Source: Mannheimia indoligenes (GTDB taxonomy: Bacteria; Pseudomonadota; Gammaproteobacteria; Enterobacterales; Pasteurellaceae). From it: a stretch of DNA of 42,097 nucleotides. The translations under genes were made by a program, and so were the position numbers. Below, piece by piece: positions 7,900 through 16,279 of the stretch; within the stretch, counting starts at the first letter, position 1, and every line of letters begins with the position of its first letter. The notes under the pieces are model-generated. The model had not been told where the DNA came from. It saw only the letters and a program-made list of their open reading frames with translations, and made no database searches. The DNA is taken from NCBI RefSeq assembly GCF_036880405.1, contig NZ_JBAJJM010000009.1, positions 1 through 42,097 on the forward strand, read 5' to 3'.

Positions 7900-8517
7900 T
7901 TACACCTCTCTTGGATTTGCTAAAAAACCGGTTTGGTCACCACTTGGGCGAGCATTTTTATTCGGTTTTACCACCAAATTTGGCTTGGTAAATTCTGATG
8001 ATGGCAATGGCGCGATAGAGGCTTGATTGCCATATTTTTCACGTAATTCTGCAATAGGCGCGAAATCTAATGCACGTAACGGGCAAGCGTCCACACAAAT
8101 CGGTTTACTGCCTTCTTTCACTCGAGAATAACAACCATCGCATTTGGTCATCAGCCCTTTTTTAATATCGAACTGAGGCGCATCGTAAGGGCAAGCCATA
8201 CTGCAATAACGGCAGCCAATACATTTTTCTTCATCGACAATTACAAAGCCATCTGCATTTTTGTGCATAGCACCTGTCGGGCAAACTTTACTACAAGCAG
8301 GATCATCACAGTGGTTACAAGAAATTGACATATAGTAAGTAAATATATCTTGATTCCAACAGCCTTGATTGTCTTGTATCCAGTTACCGCCCGCATATTC
8401 ATAAATACGGCGAAAATTCACATCCGTGCCTAAATCTTTATAATCCTTACAGGCGAGTTCACAAGTTTTACAGCCGGTGCAACGCTCAGAATCGAAATAA
8501 AAACCATATTGTTCCAT
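7900..8517 (-). CDS. dmsB: DMSO reductase electron-transfer subunit DmsB
   Basis: This 205-residue iron-sulfur subunit has four 4Fe-4S cysteine clusters: CTGCKTCELACKD near the N-terminus, CNHCDDPACSKVCP, CIGCRYCSMACPYDAPQ and CDGCYSRVKEGSKPICVDACP. Electrons pass through these from DmsC to the molybdenum site of DmsA. The length equals that of E. coli DmsB. The gene sits between dmsA and dmsC with gaps of nine bases and one base, typical of stoichiometric subunit expression. The ATG has a usable GGAG-like site upstream in the dmsA-dmsB gap. Confidence 0.97.
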   Translation of the reverse strand: MEQYGFYFDSERCTGCKTCELACKDYKDLGTDVNFRRIYEYAGGNWIQDNQGCWNQDIFTYYMSISCNHCDDPACSKVCPTGAMHKNADGFVIVDEEKCIGCRYCSMACPYDAPQFDIKKGLMTKCDGCYSRVKEGSKPICVDACPLRALDFAPIAELREKYGNQASIAPLPSSEFTKPNLVVKPNKNARPSGDQTGFLANPREV

Positions 8518-8526
8518 AGCTTACTC

Positions 8527-10950
8527 CTATAATTTTGCAACTTGAACCAAGTTAGAATGTTGTGGATTGCCTTTTGCCAAAGGAGATGGACGTTGTGTTG
8601 TCAGCACATTTACACAGCCACCGTGGTCGATGCCTTTATTATCAGGTGCATACCAACCACCTTCACTTAACGCCACTACCCCCGGCATAATGCGAGGAGT
8701 CACTTTGGCATTGATGTGAACTTCACCACGATCATTAAAGATTTTCAGCATATCGCCGTTTTTTATGCCCCTAGGTTCTGCATCAATCGGGTTAATCCAT
8801 ACTTCTTGTGGTGCAGCAGCTTTCAACACATCCACGTTACCATAGGTTGAGTGGGTACGGGCTTTATAGTGGAAACCACACATTTGCAGAGGGTATTTTT
8901 CCATGAGTGGATCACCATAATGCTCAAAGCTATCGACGTGAATTGGTAGCGGATGAATCACTTCGTCTTTATCCAATTCCCAGGTTTTTGCAATTTCAGC
9001 CAAACGTTCAGAGTAAATTTCAATCTTACCTGATGGCGTCGCTAATGGATTTGCCTCTGGGTTTTCACGGAAGTCTTTATAAGCAATAAAGAAACCGTTA
9101 GGATCAACTTTTTTGAAAATACCTTGTTTTCTAAACTCTTCAAAAGTCGGTAATTCAGGCAACTGAGCTCTGGATTGTTCATAAATATGGCGTAGCCACT
9201 CTTCCTGTGTACGACCTTCAGTAAACTGCTCTTTTACGCCCAATTTTTCTGATAAATCACTTAACATATCGTAAATATTGCGACATTCAAATGGCGGTTT
9301 AACCACTTGATCCGCAAAAATGATGTAGTTCATATTGGAAGTGAAAGCATCTAAACAAAAGTCCATTTGCTCAGATGTGGTACAGTCCGGTAGCAAAATA
9401 TCGCTATATTTCGCGGTTGAAGTCATATGGTTGTCAATCGTAATAATAAGCTCACATTTAGAGTCATCTTGTAAAATCTCGTGAGTACGATTAATGTCTG
9501 CATGTTGGTTAATTAAGCAGTTACTTGCATAGTTCCAAATCACCTTAATTGGGGCTTTCAAACGTTCAACACCACGAATACCGTCCGTTTTATCGGTCAT
9601 TTCTGTTGCACGAATAATCGCATCCGTCCAAAGGAACATCGGGATACTGGCTTTAACAGGGTTAGTTAAAGTCGGCATGCGCACAAACGGAATACCATAA
9701 GTACTTTCACGCGCCCCTGTGTTACCGCCACTGATTCCCACATTACCGGTCAAAATAGGTAACATCGCAATCGCACGGGAAAGAATTTCCCCATTACTAC
9801 GGCGTTGGGGGCCCCAACCTTGTGAAATACAGGCAGGTTTCGTTGCACCAATTTCTCGTGCTAATTTCACAATACGGTCAGCCGGAATACCGGTAATTTT
9901 TGCCGCCCATTCAGGGGTTTTAGCAATACCATCACCACTCTGCCCTAAAATATAGGCTTTATAGTGACTATTTTTTGGTGCACTTGCCGGCAAGGTTTTT
10001 TCATCGTAACCAACACAATATTTATCAAGGAATGGCTGATCAACTAAATTCTCAGTAATAAGTACATAGGCAAGAGCCGATACCAACGCAGCATCGGTAC
10101 CAGGGCGAATAGGGATCCATTCATCTTCTTTACCCAAGCCTGTATCCGTATAACGAGGATCAATAATAATTAATTTAGCATTCGATTTTGCTTTAGCTTG
10201 TTGAATACAGTAGGTTAAACCACCGCCACTCATTCGGGTTTCGGCAGGGTTATTACCAAACAAGACGATCAGTTTGGAATTTTCGATATCCGCCATACCA
10301 TTACCCAATGCCCAGCCACCACCGTAGGTGTAATCTAACCCGACTGCAATTTGTGCAGTACTATAATCGCCATAATGGTTTAAATAGCCACCAATGCAGT
10401 TCATTAAGCGAGCAACCATAGTTGAGCCCGGTGGCCAAGATTTTGTCATAGTTCCACCTAAAGTCCCGGTACCATAATTGAGATAGATACTTTCGTTACC
10501 ATATTCGGCAATATTTTTCTTTAAAGATGTGGCAATCGTGGTTAAAGCCTCATCCCAAGTGATACGCTCAAATTTACCCTCACCACGCTTGCCTACACGT
10601 TTCATTGGATATTTCAAGCGGTCAGGATTATAAACCCGACGACGCATTGAACGACCGCGTAAACAAGCTCTTACTTGGTGATCAACATTGTAAGTTTCTG
10701 TTCCCGTATTATCGGTTTCAACATAAGTAATTTGATCATCTTTAACGTGCATACGTAAAGCACAACGGCTGCCGCAGTTTACGGTACAGGCACTCCACAC
10801 GATTTTCTCATCACCGGCTGTTTTAACCGGAATAGATTCAGCTTTCGCTGTAAAAGGAAGGGATAAACCGGAAGCTGCCGCCGCTAAACCTGTTGCGGAG
10901 GTTGTTTTCAGAAAACGACGACGATTTAAGTTAAGGTTAACATCACTCAT
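8527..10950 (-). CDS. dmsA: DMSO reductase catalytic subunit DmsA
   Basis: This is an 807-residue molybdopterin oxidoreductase that reduces dimethyl sulfoxide and related oxides during anaerobic respiration. The N-terminus carries a twin-arginine signal (RRRFLKTT at 10-17) followed by a hydrophobic stretch ending near AKA. Cys55, Cys59, Cys63 and Cys96 form the FS0 cluster site. Ser197, in NHYGDYSTAQ, is the probable molybdenum ligand, as in E. coli DmsA. I chose the ATG at 10950 because GGGGGAAA lies ahead of it and the Tat signal follows directly. A start nine codons earlier is less likely. A perfect FNR palindrome lies upstream. The Tat chaperone dmsD is not in this operon. Confidence 0.96.
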   Translation of the reverse strand: MSDVNLNLNRRRFLKTTSATGLAAAASGLSLPFTAKAESIPVKTAGDEKIVWSACTVNCGSRCALRMHVKDDQITYVETDNTGTETYNVDHQVRACLRGRSMRRRVYNPDRLKYPMKRVGKRGEGKFERITWDEALTTIATSLKKNIAEYGNESIYLNYGTGTLGGTMTKSWPPGSTMVARLMNCIGGYLNHYGDYSTAQIAVGLDYTYGGGWALGNGMADIENSKLIVLFGNNPAETRMSGGGLTYCIQQAKAKSNAKLIIIDPRYTDTGLGKEDEWIPIRPGTDAALVSALAYVLITENLVDQPFLDKYCVGYDEKTLPASAPKNSHYKAYILGQSGDGIAKTPEWAAKITGIPADRIVKLAREIGATKPACISQGWGPQRRSNGEILSRAIAMLPILTGNVGISGGNTGARESTYGIPFVRMPTLTNPVKASIPMFLWTDAIIRATEMTDKTDGIRGVERLKAPIKVIWNYASNCLINQHADINRTHEILQDDSKCELIITIDNHMTSTAKYSDILLPDCTTSEQMDFCLDAFTSNMNYIIFADQVVKPPFECRNIYDMLSDLSEKLGVKEQFTEGRTQEEWLRHIYEQSRAQLPELPTFEEFRKQGIFKKVDPNGFFIAYKDFRENPEANPLATPSGKIEIYSERLAEIAKTWELDKDEVIHPLPIHVDSFEHYGDPLMEKYPLQMCGFHYKARTHSTYGNVDVLKAAAPQEVWINPIDAEPRGIKNGDMLKIFNDRGEVHINAKVTPRIMPGVVALSEGGWYAPDNKGIDHGGCVNVLTTQRPSPLAKGNPQHSNLVQVAKL

Positions 10951-10982
10951 ATAATTTCCCCCATTAATATTAGGCAAATTAG

Positions 10983-10988
10983 ACTTTA
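10983..10988 (-). promoter_or_regulatory. Candidate -10 of the dms operon
   Basis: TAAAGT on the minus strand predicts a start near 10976. This is 41.5 bases from the centre of the FNR palindrome, the standard class II distance. Confidence 0.5.
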
Positions 10989-11010
10989 ACCCAAAAGAAG
11001 TAAAAATGAC

Positions 11011-11024
11011 TTGATATATATCAA
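11011..11024. promoter_or_regulatory. FNR binding site upstream of dmsA
   Basis: TTGATATATATCAA matches the consensus TTGAT-N4-ATCAA in every defined position. It lies about 61-74 bases before the dmsA start and at -41.5 from the predicted transcription start. This fits oxygen-regulated activation of dmsABC-napF. Confidence 0.88.
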
Positions 11025-11106
11025 CAGAAGTATAAAAACCAATAAAATCAACAGTTTAACAATGATAAGTATTTTCATCAACGCCCAAAAACATAAATAA
11101 AAATTA

Positions 11107-11141
11107 AGGGCTATACTTGATTTTATATCAAATACAGCCCT
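11107..11141 (-). terminator. Terminator of the arg operon
   Basis: AGGGCT...AGCCCT forms a roughly 15-bp stem (two imperfect pairs) with a five-base loop. Read leftward it is followed by TTAATTTTTATTT. It lies about 40 bases past the argD stop and insulates the dms promoter. Confidence 0.75.
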
Positions 11142-11178
11142 CAAATTAACCTTTGGAATTTAAAGCAATATAGAGAAA

Positions 11179-12363
11179 TTAATAACTCTCCAGCACCTCT
11201 TTCAGCACTTTCATTCCCTGTTCAATTTGTTCATCGGAAATAACTAATGGTGGCAATAAACGTAACTTACTTTTTGCAGTGAGGAACAATACGCCTTTTT
11301 CAATGCATTTTGCCACCACATCAGAGGCTAAAACACCCTCTTCAAATTCAACACCGAGCATTAAACCTAAGCCTGAAACGGATTTCACTTTAGGCAACGC
11401 GACCAAAGTTTCACGGAGTTTCTGCCCTTTGCGTTGTACTTCGGCGAGGAAATCAGTGTTGATTTTATCCATCACCACATTAGCACCGGCACAGGCGACA
11501 GGGTTTCCGCCGAAGGTAGAGCCGTGGTCGCTTTTACCCAACGTATTTTCAACTCTTTCGCCTAATAAAAAAGCCCCTATCGGCAAACCGCCACCTAAGC
11601 CTTTGGCAAGTGTAACCACATCCGGTTTTAAGCCAAATTGTTCGTAAGAGAATAGTGTACCGGTACGCCCAATGCCGGTTTGCACTTCATCAATAATAAA
11701 GATGAGATCTTTTTCTTGGCAGAGAGTTTGTACCGCTTGCAAGTAATCATTGTCTAGCGAACAAACACCGCCCTCACCTTGCACCACTTCCACCAAAACA
11801 CCGCAGACATCATTAGTTTGCAAGCGTGCTGTTAAGGCATCAATATCATTTGCCGGCACATATTCAAAGCCCTCGGTAAATGGGTGAAAATGTTGATGGA
11901 AAACATCCTGCCCTGTTGCCGCAAGAGTGGAAATTGTCCGCCCGTGGAAAGAATTCACTAAGGTTAAAACTGTTGAACGCCCTGCTCCATATTTATCGTG
12001 GCTATATTTGCGTGCTGTTTTTACTGCTCCCTCATTCGCTTCCGCCCCTGAATTGCAAAAAAATGCTCTTTTTAGACCGCTTGCAGTTACTAATTTTTTC
12101 GCTAATTGGCTTGAGGGTTCAGTAAAAAATAAATTTGAGGTATGCTGTAATTTTCCTGCTTGAGCCACCACTGCATTGAGCCAATCATCATCCGCCCAAC
12201 CTAAACTGTTTACGCCGATGCCGCTCGTGAAATCCAAATATTGATTACCTTCAAAATCCCAAACTTCACAACCTTTACCGTGCGAAAGGGCAAGATCAAA
12301 TCTACCGTAAGTTTGGGCAATATACTCTTTATCTAATTGTTTGATGTTGTTGCTTGTTGCCAT
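11179..12363 (-). CDS. argD: Acetylornithine aminotransferase
   Basis: This 394-residue class III PLP-dependent transaminase converts N-acetylglutamate semialdehyde and glutamate to N-acetylornithine. Enzymes of this family often also serve lysine synthesis as succinyl-diaminopimelate aminotransferase. The cofactor lysine is about Lys254 in TLAKGLGGG. The PLP-binding Asp sits in IFIIDEVQTGIGRTG, and the substrate-side motif FTSGIGVNSLG is near residue 45. The gene begins three bases after argB ends and is last in argC-argB-argD. Codon use looks slightly richer in G+C than in the glycan region, but ordinary for a biosynthetic gene. Confidence 0.94.
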   Translation of the reverse strand: MATSNNIKQLDKEYIAQTYGRFDLALSHGKGCEVWDFEGNQYLDFTSGIGVNSLGWADDDWLNAVVAQAGKLQHTSNLFFTEPSSQLAKKLVTASGLKRAFFCNSGAEANEGAVKTARKYSHDKYGAGRSTVLTLVNSFHGRTISTLAATGQDVFHQHFHPFTEGFEYVPANDIDALTARLQTNDVCGVLVEVVQGEGGVCSLDNDYLQAVQTLCQEKDLIFIIDEVQTGIGRTGTLFSYEQFGLKPDVVTLAKGLGGGLPIGAFLLGERVENTLGKSDHGSTFGGNPVACAGANVVMDKINTDFLAEVQRKGQKLRETLVALPKVKSVSGLGLMLGVEFEEGVLASDVVAKCIEKGVLFLTAKSKLRLLPPLVISDEQIEQGMKVLKEVLESY

Positions 12364-12366
12364 TTT

Positions 12367-13224
12367 TTATCCTTTTTTATAAAAACGCGTACCGTTCTTG
12401 CCGCCAAAGAGTTCCACTAAAATGGCGTGTTCGACTCTCCCGTCAATAATATTCGCCTCAACACCGCCAGCATTGATGAAATCAGTACAACAGGCAATTT
12501 TCGGGATCATACCACCCGCAATAATCCCCTGCTCGATTAAGCCTTGTACCTCGCTTACTTCTACCTCAGGAATCAAGGTATTTTCATCAAAGCGATCTCG
12601 TAGTAAACCGGCAATATCGGTCATTGAAACTAATTTTGCTGCTTTTAAGGCAATCGCAATTTCGCTAGCAGCGGTATCGGCATTGATATTATACGCCTGC
12701 CCGTTTTCATCCACACCCACCGTGGAAAGCACAGGGATGAAACCGGCGTTAAGGGCGATTTCAATCACTTGCGGGTTCACTTTCACAATATCGCCCACAA
12801 AGCCGTAATCCACTTCATCTTCTAATTTTTTACATTGCAACATTGCTCCATCAATGCCACATAAGCCGATACCTTTGCCTTTAAGCAAAGCGACCAAACT
12901 TTTATTCACTTTGCCGGCTAACATTTGCAATACTACGTTGATGGTATCGCTGTCTGTTACACGCAAGCCATTGATAAACTGCGGTTCTTTGCCTAGCAAT
13001 TTCACCCCTTGGGAAATTTCCGGTCCGCCACCGTGTACTAATACAACTTTTACGCCTAAACGATTCAGCAACAAAATATCCGCCATTACCGATTTTTTCA
13101 GTTCTTCGTTAATCATCGCATTACCGCCATATTTCACCACGATGATTTTATCCTGCCATTTTTCAAGACAAGCGGTTGATTTTTCTAGTAAATTTGCGAA
13201 TTGGTTGATTTCTTGTAGTTGCAT
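12367..13224 (-). CDS. argB: Acetylglutamate kinase, long arginine-sensitive-type
   Basis: This 285-residue amino-acid kinase phosphorylates N-acetylglutamate. Motifs seen are VVKYGGNAM (about residue 29), VLVHGGGPEIS, and NINADTAASEIA with TDIAGLL in the nucleotide-binding half. It is longer than the 258-residue E. coli enzyme. The extra N-terminal helix (about residues 1-25) is the feature that in other bacteria goes with hexamer assembly and feedback inhibition by arginine. The pathway may thus be controlled at enzyme level as well as by ArgR. It is separated from argC by 64 bp holding a hairpin, and a GAGAGGA site precedes the start. Confidence 0.94.
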   Translation of the reverse strand: MQLQEINQFANLLEKSTACLEKWQDKIIVVKYGGNAMINEELKKSVMADILLLNRLGVKVVLVHGGGPEISQGVKLLGKEPQFINGLRVTDSDTINVVLQMLAGKVNKSLVALLKGKGIGLCGIDGAMLQCKKLEDEVDYGFVGDIVKVNPQVIEIALNAGFIPVLSTVGVDENGQAYNINADTAASEIAIALKAAKLVSMTDIAGLLRDRFDENTLIPEVEVSEVQGLIEQGIIAGGMIPKIACCTDFINAGGVEANIIDGRVEHAILVELFGGKNGTRFYKKG

Positions 13225-13244
13225 ATTTTCCTCTCTATATAGTT

Positions 13245-13275
13245 CCCCTCTTTAGAAAAGAGGGATTAGGGGAGA
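13245..13275. repeat. Small palindromic repeat in the argC-argB gap
   Basis: CCCTCTTT (13246-13253), AGA, then AAAGAGGG (13257-13264) form a perfect 8-bp stem. The flanks give a second weaker pairing, CCCC with GGGG. In opposite orientation the core CCTCTTTTCTAAAGAGG recurs at 38775-38791, with the same CCCT-x-ATC lead sequence. It may be a dispersed intergenic element, or an RNA-processing/attenuation hairpin inside this operon. Confidence 0.6.
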
Positions 13276-13288
13276 TTTGATTATGATA

Positions 13289-14230
13289 CTAAATTTCTAA
13301 CCCCGAAACTTCATCCCTACCCAACATAATATTCATACACTGCACCGCCGCCCCCGAAGCCCCTTTGCCTAAATTATCAAAACGGGCGGCGAGGAGAATT
13401 TGGCTTTCGTTGCCATAGACAAAAATCTCAAGGTTGTCTTTGCCAGAAAAAGCATTGGCAGAGAGCATACCGTATTCGGGTAAATCTTGGAAAGGGTGAA
13501 CACTAATCAATGGGTTGCCTTTGTAGTAATCGCTTAACAGATTTGCAATTTCTTCGCCGGATTTGACCGCTTGTAACGCGGAAATTGGCAATGGTATAGT
13601 AACCAGCATTCCGCTATAGTAATCTGCTACTACAGGGGTGAAAATCGGCGGGTTTTGCATTAGCGTTAAGGCTTGCATTTCAGGTAAGTGTTTATGTTTT
13701 AAAGCGAGACCATAAACACGTGGGGCGCCAAAAGCCTCTGGTCGCTCTGGGTTTTGGTAATCAGCGATCATTGATTTACCGCCACCTGAATAGCCAGTCA
13801 ATGAATGGCAACTGAGCGGATAATCTGCCGGCAGCATGCCTTTTTCAATCAATGGGCGAACTAAGGCAATATAGCCGGTGGCGTGGCAACCCGGCACAGC
13901 AACACGGTTGGCGTGTTCAATTTTTTCACGTTGTCCGCTTAATTCGGCAAAGCCATACACCCACTCAGGATTGACTCGATGGGCGGTGGAAGTATCGCAA
14001 ATACGGGCATTTTTCGGGACATTTGCCACTAATTCTTTTGAGGCTTCATCCGGCAGGCAGAGGAAAGTTAAATCTGCTTCTGCTACTTTAGCTAAACGTG
14101 CATTTAAATCTTTGCGTTGTTCTTCAGGCAAGGTTAATAACTCAATATCCTCTGCTTGATTTAAACGTTCGTGAATGCGTAGCCCTGTTGTGCCAACAGC
14201 CCCGTCCACAAAAATTTTATATTTGCTCAT
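13289..14230 (-). CDS. argC: N-acetyl-gamma-glutamyl-phosphate reductase, type 2
   Basis: This 313-residue NADPH-dependent enzyme reduces N-acetylglutamyl phosphate to the semialdehyde. The nucleotide fold starts with KIFVDGAVGTTGLRI. The active-site cysteine lies in VAVPGCHATGYIA at about residue 114. The SLTGYSGGGKSMI and KHKHLPEM segments mark the shorter type 2 branch, unlike the 334-residue type 1 ArgC of E. coli. It is the first gene of argC-argB-argD, behind a pair of ArgR boxes. Presence of type 2 ArgC with a long ArgB suggests the operon did not come from an enterobacterial-type ancestor. I infer transfer, but did not test it. Confidence 0.93.
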   Translation of the reverse strand: MSKYKIFVDGAVGTTGLRIHERLNQAEDIELLTLPEEQRKDLNARLAKVAEADLTFLCLPDEASKELVANVPKNARICDTSTAHRVNPEWVYGFAELSGQREKIEHANRVAVPGCHATGYIALVRPLIEKGMLPADYPLSCHSLTGYSGGGKSMIADYQNPERPEAFGAPRVYGLALKHKHLPEMQALTLMQNPPIFTPVVADYYSGMLVTIPLPISALQAVKSGEEIANLLSDYYKGNPLISVHPFQDLPEYGMLSANAFSGKDNLEIFVYGNESQILLAARFDNLGKGASGAAVQCMNIMLGRDEVSGLEI

Positions 14231-14269
14231 TCAACATCCTTTTCTTTTTATCTTGATAAAATTGACCTT

Positions 14270-14298
14270 AGTCTAAGCCGATTCTGGCGAAAACTCAA
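14270..14298 (-). promoter_or_regulatory. Candidate argC promoter
   Basis: On the minus strand TTGAGT (14293-14298) and TAGACT (14270-14275) are separated by 17 bases. The predicted start is near 14263, about 33 bases before the ATG. Confidence 0.55.
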
Positions 14299-14305
14299 GC
14301 TTATT

Positions 14306-14344
14306 TTTGAATAAATATTCACTTAAATTGACTTAATATTCAAT
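14306..14344. promoter_or_regulatory. Tandem ArgR operators (ARG boxes)
   Basis: TGAATAAATATTCA (308-321 within 14306-14323) is a perfect ARG-box core. TGACTTAATATTCA (14329-14342, box 14327-14344) is a second with one mismatch. The two 18-bp boxes are 3 bp apart, the usual E. coli arrangement. They lie immediately upstream of the candidate -35. Confidence 0.88.
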
Positions 14345-14351
14345 ATTGCGA

Positions 14352-14383
14352 TAAAAAAATCCCTAACAAAGATTGTTAGGGAT
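14352..14383 (-). terminator. Terminator after the glutathione S-transferase gene
   Basis: ATCCCTAACA (14359-14368) pairs with TGTTAGGGAT (14374-14383). Read leftward it is followed by seven T residues. Confidence 0.85.
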
Positions 14384-14399
14384 AATAAGACTAACTTAA

Positions 14400-15017
14400 T
14401 TAAAATTTATCCAGTTCTAGCTTTAGGGCTTTTACATTCGCCTTTTGGTAAGCAGGATGATGTTCTACTTGCTTGAGATAACGAACGATATTTGGGTAAT
14501 TTGCCATATCTACATACTTTCTACCCCATTGCAATGGAAAACAAAGCGAAAAATCCGCTCCCGTAAGCTCTTCACCTACAATCCATTTTTTACCGACCAA
14601 AGCTTGTTCTATATGATTAAAATAAAGTGGCGTTTGTGTTTTGGCATAATCACCGAAAGCACCAAGCTCAGAACGACTAGCAATCATACCAATAAGGTTA
14701 GCGGAGAAAAGAGAGGCTGAAATCGAAAGCCAATAATGATACATTGAGTAAGCATTCGTCTGACGCATTGGCTCTAACCGACCATTTCCATAACGGTCAA
14801 TCAAATATTGAATAATCGCATTCCCCTCAGAAAGCACTAAATCGCCATCTTGCAATACAGGAGCCTTACCGAGTGGATGCTGTGCTTTCAATTCAGCCGG
14901 AGCAAAACCACTCTCTTCGCGATGATAAATTTTCAGTTCATAATCCAACCCTAATTCTTCCAATAACCACACAATCCGGTGCGAGCAAGAGTTGTTGAGA
15001 TAATGTAAAATTATCAT
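14400..15017 (-). CDS. Glutathione S-transferase family protein
   Basis: This 205-residue cytosolic GST-like protein has an N-terminal thioredoxin fold at about 1-80. It contains HPLGKAPVLQDGD, with the cis-proline, and LSEGNAIIQYL, which normally binds the glutathione gamma-glutamyl group. A helical C-terminal domain follows. The substrate is unknown. It is the last gene of a leftward group with an old yellow enzyme, a nitroreductase and Ohr, which suggests conjugation of electrophiles or peroxide products. A terminator follows 16 bp after the stop. It is not clearly one of the named E. coli classes, so I give no symbol. Confidence 0.88.
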   Translation of the reverse strand: MIILHYLNNSCSHRIVWLLEELGLDYELKIYHREESGFAPAELKAQHPLGKAPVLQDGDLVLSEGNAIIQYLIDRYGNGRLEPMRQTNAYSMYHYWLSISASLFSANLIGMIASRSELGAFGDYAKTQTPLYFNHIEQALVGKKWIVGEELTGADFSLCFPLQWGRKYVDMANYPNIVRYLKQVEHHPAYQKANVKALKLELDKF

Positions 15018-15036
15018 AGTTTGTTCCTTTTTAAAT

Positions 15037-15087
15037 AAAAAGTACGGTCAATTCTTGCAAAGTTTTGCGAAAAATCGACCGCTTGTC
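15037..15087. repeat. Inverted pair of uptake-like sequences
   Basis: AAGTACGGTCAATTCTTGCAA (from 15040) faces an Apl-type ACCGCTTGT at about 15078-15086, with GCAA/TTGC pairing between. It fills the gap between the GST and OYE genes and could form a transcription-attenuating hairpin. The left arm, AAGTACGGT, is intermediate between the two known uptake cores. Confidence 0.55.
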
Positions 15088-15089
15088 AA

Positions 15090-16214
15090 TTAGATATTCA
15101 AAGGGGTATGCTCTCGTCCTTTTACAGGAGGTAGCCAGTTTCCACCATCGCAGTTATATTGCCAGAGCAGATCCGGATAGCCGTAGTGGTCAGCACGTTC
15201 AGGGTCAAATTCGCTTTCAATCTCGCCATAGCGTTTTTCTTGCAATAGTGTAGCGATATTTGGGTTGAGCATCACCGCTTTCCCCAATGCCAAAAACTCG
15301 CAAAAACCGGTGGAAAATGCCTGTTCAATTGCTTCGCCCGTCAGCAAGTTACCTACCCCGATCAGCGGTAATTTTCCGCCAATGCGAGCGTGAATTTGCT
15401 CAATACGGGTTTTGCTTTCGTCTGCTCCACGGCGGGCTTTATTGTAGAAATCCCACAGCGAAACGTGCAGATATTGCAACGGTTTTTCGACCAACGCATC
15501 CAGCAAATCAAAGGTATCTGCCATCGTTAAACCGTTCTCGCCCGGCTCTTCCGGCGAAAAACGATAGCCGATAATAAAATCCGGCTTGGCGTGTTTTTCA
15601 CGCACCGCAGTAACCGCATCCACAATCGCCAATGGAAAACGCAGACGGTTTTCAACGCTTCCGCCCCATTCATCAGTGCGTTGGTTAAACTCTCGTGAGA
15701 AAAACTGCTGAATTAAATAGCCGTTCGCCCCGTGAATTTCCACGCCGTCAAAGCCTGCACGGATTGCCAAATCGGTTGCATTGGCAAAGGCTTGAATTAA
15801 ATCGTGAATTTCTTGTACAGTCGCTGAACGCGTGCCGGTTTCGGTGTGATCGCTTGCCGAGATTTTGTCGCTGCCGTTTAAATCTTTAATGGCGTGAATA
15901 CCGCCGTGATGAATTTGTAACACCGCTTTCGCCCCCTGATTTTTCAGGATTTGAGCGGTTTCGGCAAGGCTGGCTAAATGGCTTTCGTCAATCGCCGCTG
16001 GTTGCCCGAAAAACGCTTTACCGCCGTCTGCAACCAGAGTCGCCGCCGTGATAAAAATACCCATATTTTCGGCACGGTTGCTGATAAATCGGCGTTCTTG
16101 TTCGCCCAACGTGCCGTCCGGGGTAGAACCTAAATGGGTCATCGGGGCAACCACAAGGCGGTTTTTGATTTCTACATTGTTATTAAACGTATAAGGGGTA
16201 AATAAATTTGTCAT
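15090..16214 (-). CDS. NADH:flavin oxidoreductase, old yellow enzyme family
   Basis: This 374-residue FMN-dependent TIM-barrel enzyme reduces activated C=C bonds such as those of enones, quinone-like electrophiles or nitro compounds. Seen are VVAPMTHLG near the N-terminus, the family signature GFDGVEIHGANGYLIQQF at about residue 165, then WGGSVENRLRFP, and GVGNLLTGEAIEQA near the FMN phosphate site. The middle of the gene looks clearly richer in G+C than neighbouring DNA, a possible trace of transfer. Inverted uptake-like pairs lie on both sides of it. It sits between GST and nitroreductase genes under a divergent AraC regulator, which argues for a stress or detoxification role. Confidence 0.92.
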   Translation of the reverse strand: MTNLFTPYTFNNNVEIKNRLVVAPMTHLGSTPDGTLGEQERRFISNRAENMGIFITAATLVADGGKAFFGQPAAIDESHLASLAETAQILKNQGAKAVLQIHHGGIHAIKDLNGSDKISASDHTETGTRSATVQEIHDLIQAFANATDLAIRAGFDGVEIHGANGYLIQQFFSREFNQRTDEWGGSVENRLRFPLAIVDAVTAVREKHAKPDFIIGYRFSPEEPGENGLTMADTFDLLDALVEKPLQYLHVSLWDFYNKARRGADESKTRIEQIHARIGGKLPLIGVGNLLTGEAIEQAFSTGFCEFLALGKAVMLNPNIATLLQEKRYGEIESEFDPERADHYGYPDLLWQYNCDGGNWLPPVKGREHTPLNI

Positions 16215-16229
16215 CGTTTTCTCCTAAAA

Positions 16230-16277
16230 AAGTACGGTTGATTTTTGCAAATTTTTGCAAGAAATCAACCGCTTGTT
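16230..16277. repeat. Second inverted pair of uptake-like sequences
   Basis: AAGTACGGTTGATTTTTGCAA (from 16230) pairs with TTGCAAGAAATCAACCGCTT, ending at about 16275. It has the same design as the pair after the OYE gene and lies between the OYE and nitroreductase genes. It can form a strong hairpin, so it may also lower downstream expression. Confidence 0.6.
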
Positions 16278-16279
16278 CA

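Noticed and set aside
11065..11100. Small reading frame beginning ATGATAAGT upstream of dmsA
   Set aside because: It has only about a dozen codons, no ribosome-binding site, and lies between a terminator and an FNR site.
11115..11131. TTGAT-N5-ATCAA, a second FNR-like palindrome near dmsA
   Set aside because: The spacer is five bases instead of four. The sequence forms the loop side of a longer GGGCT/AGCCC stem that fits a terminator for argD.
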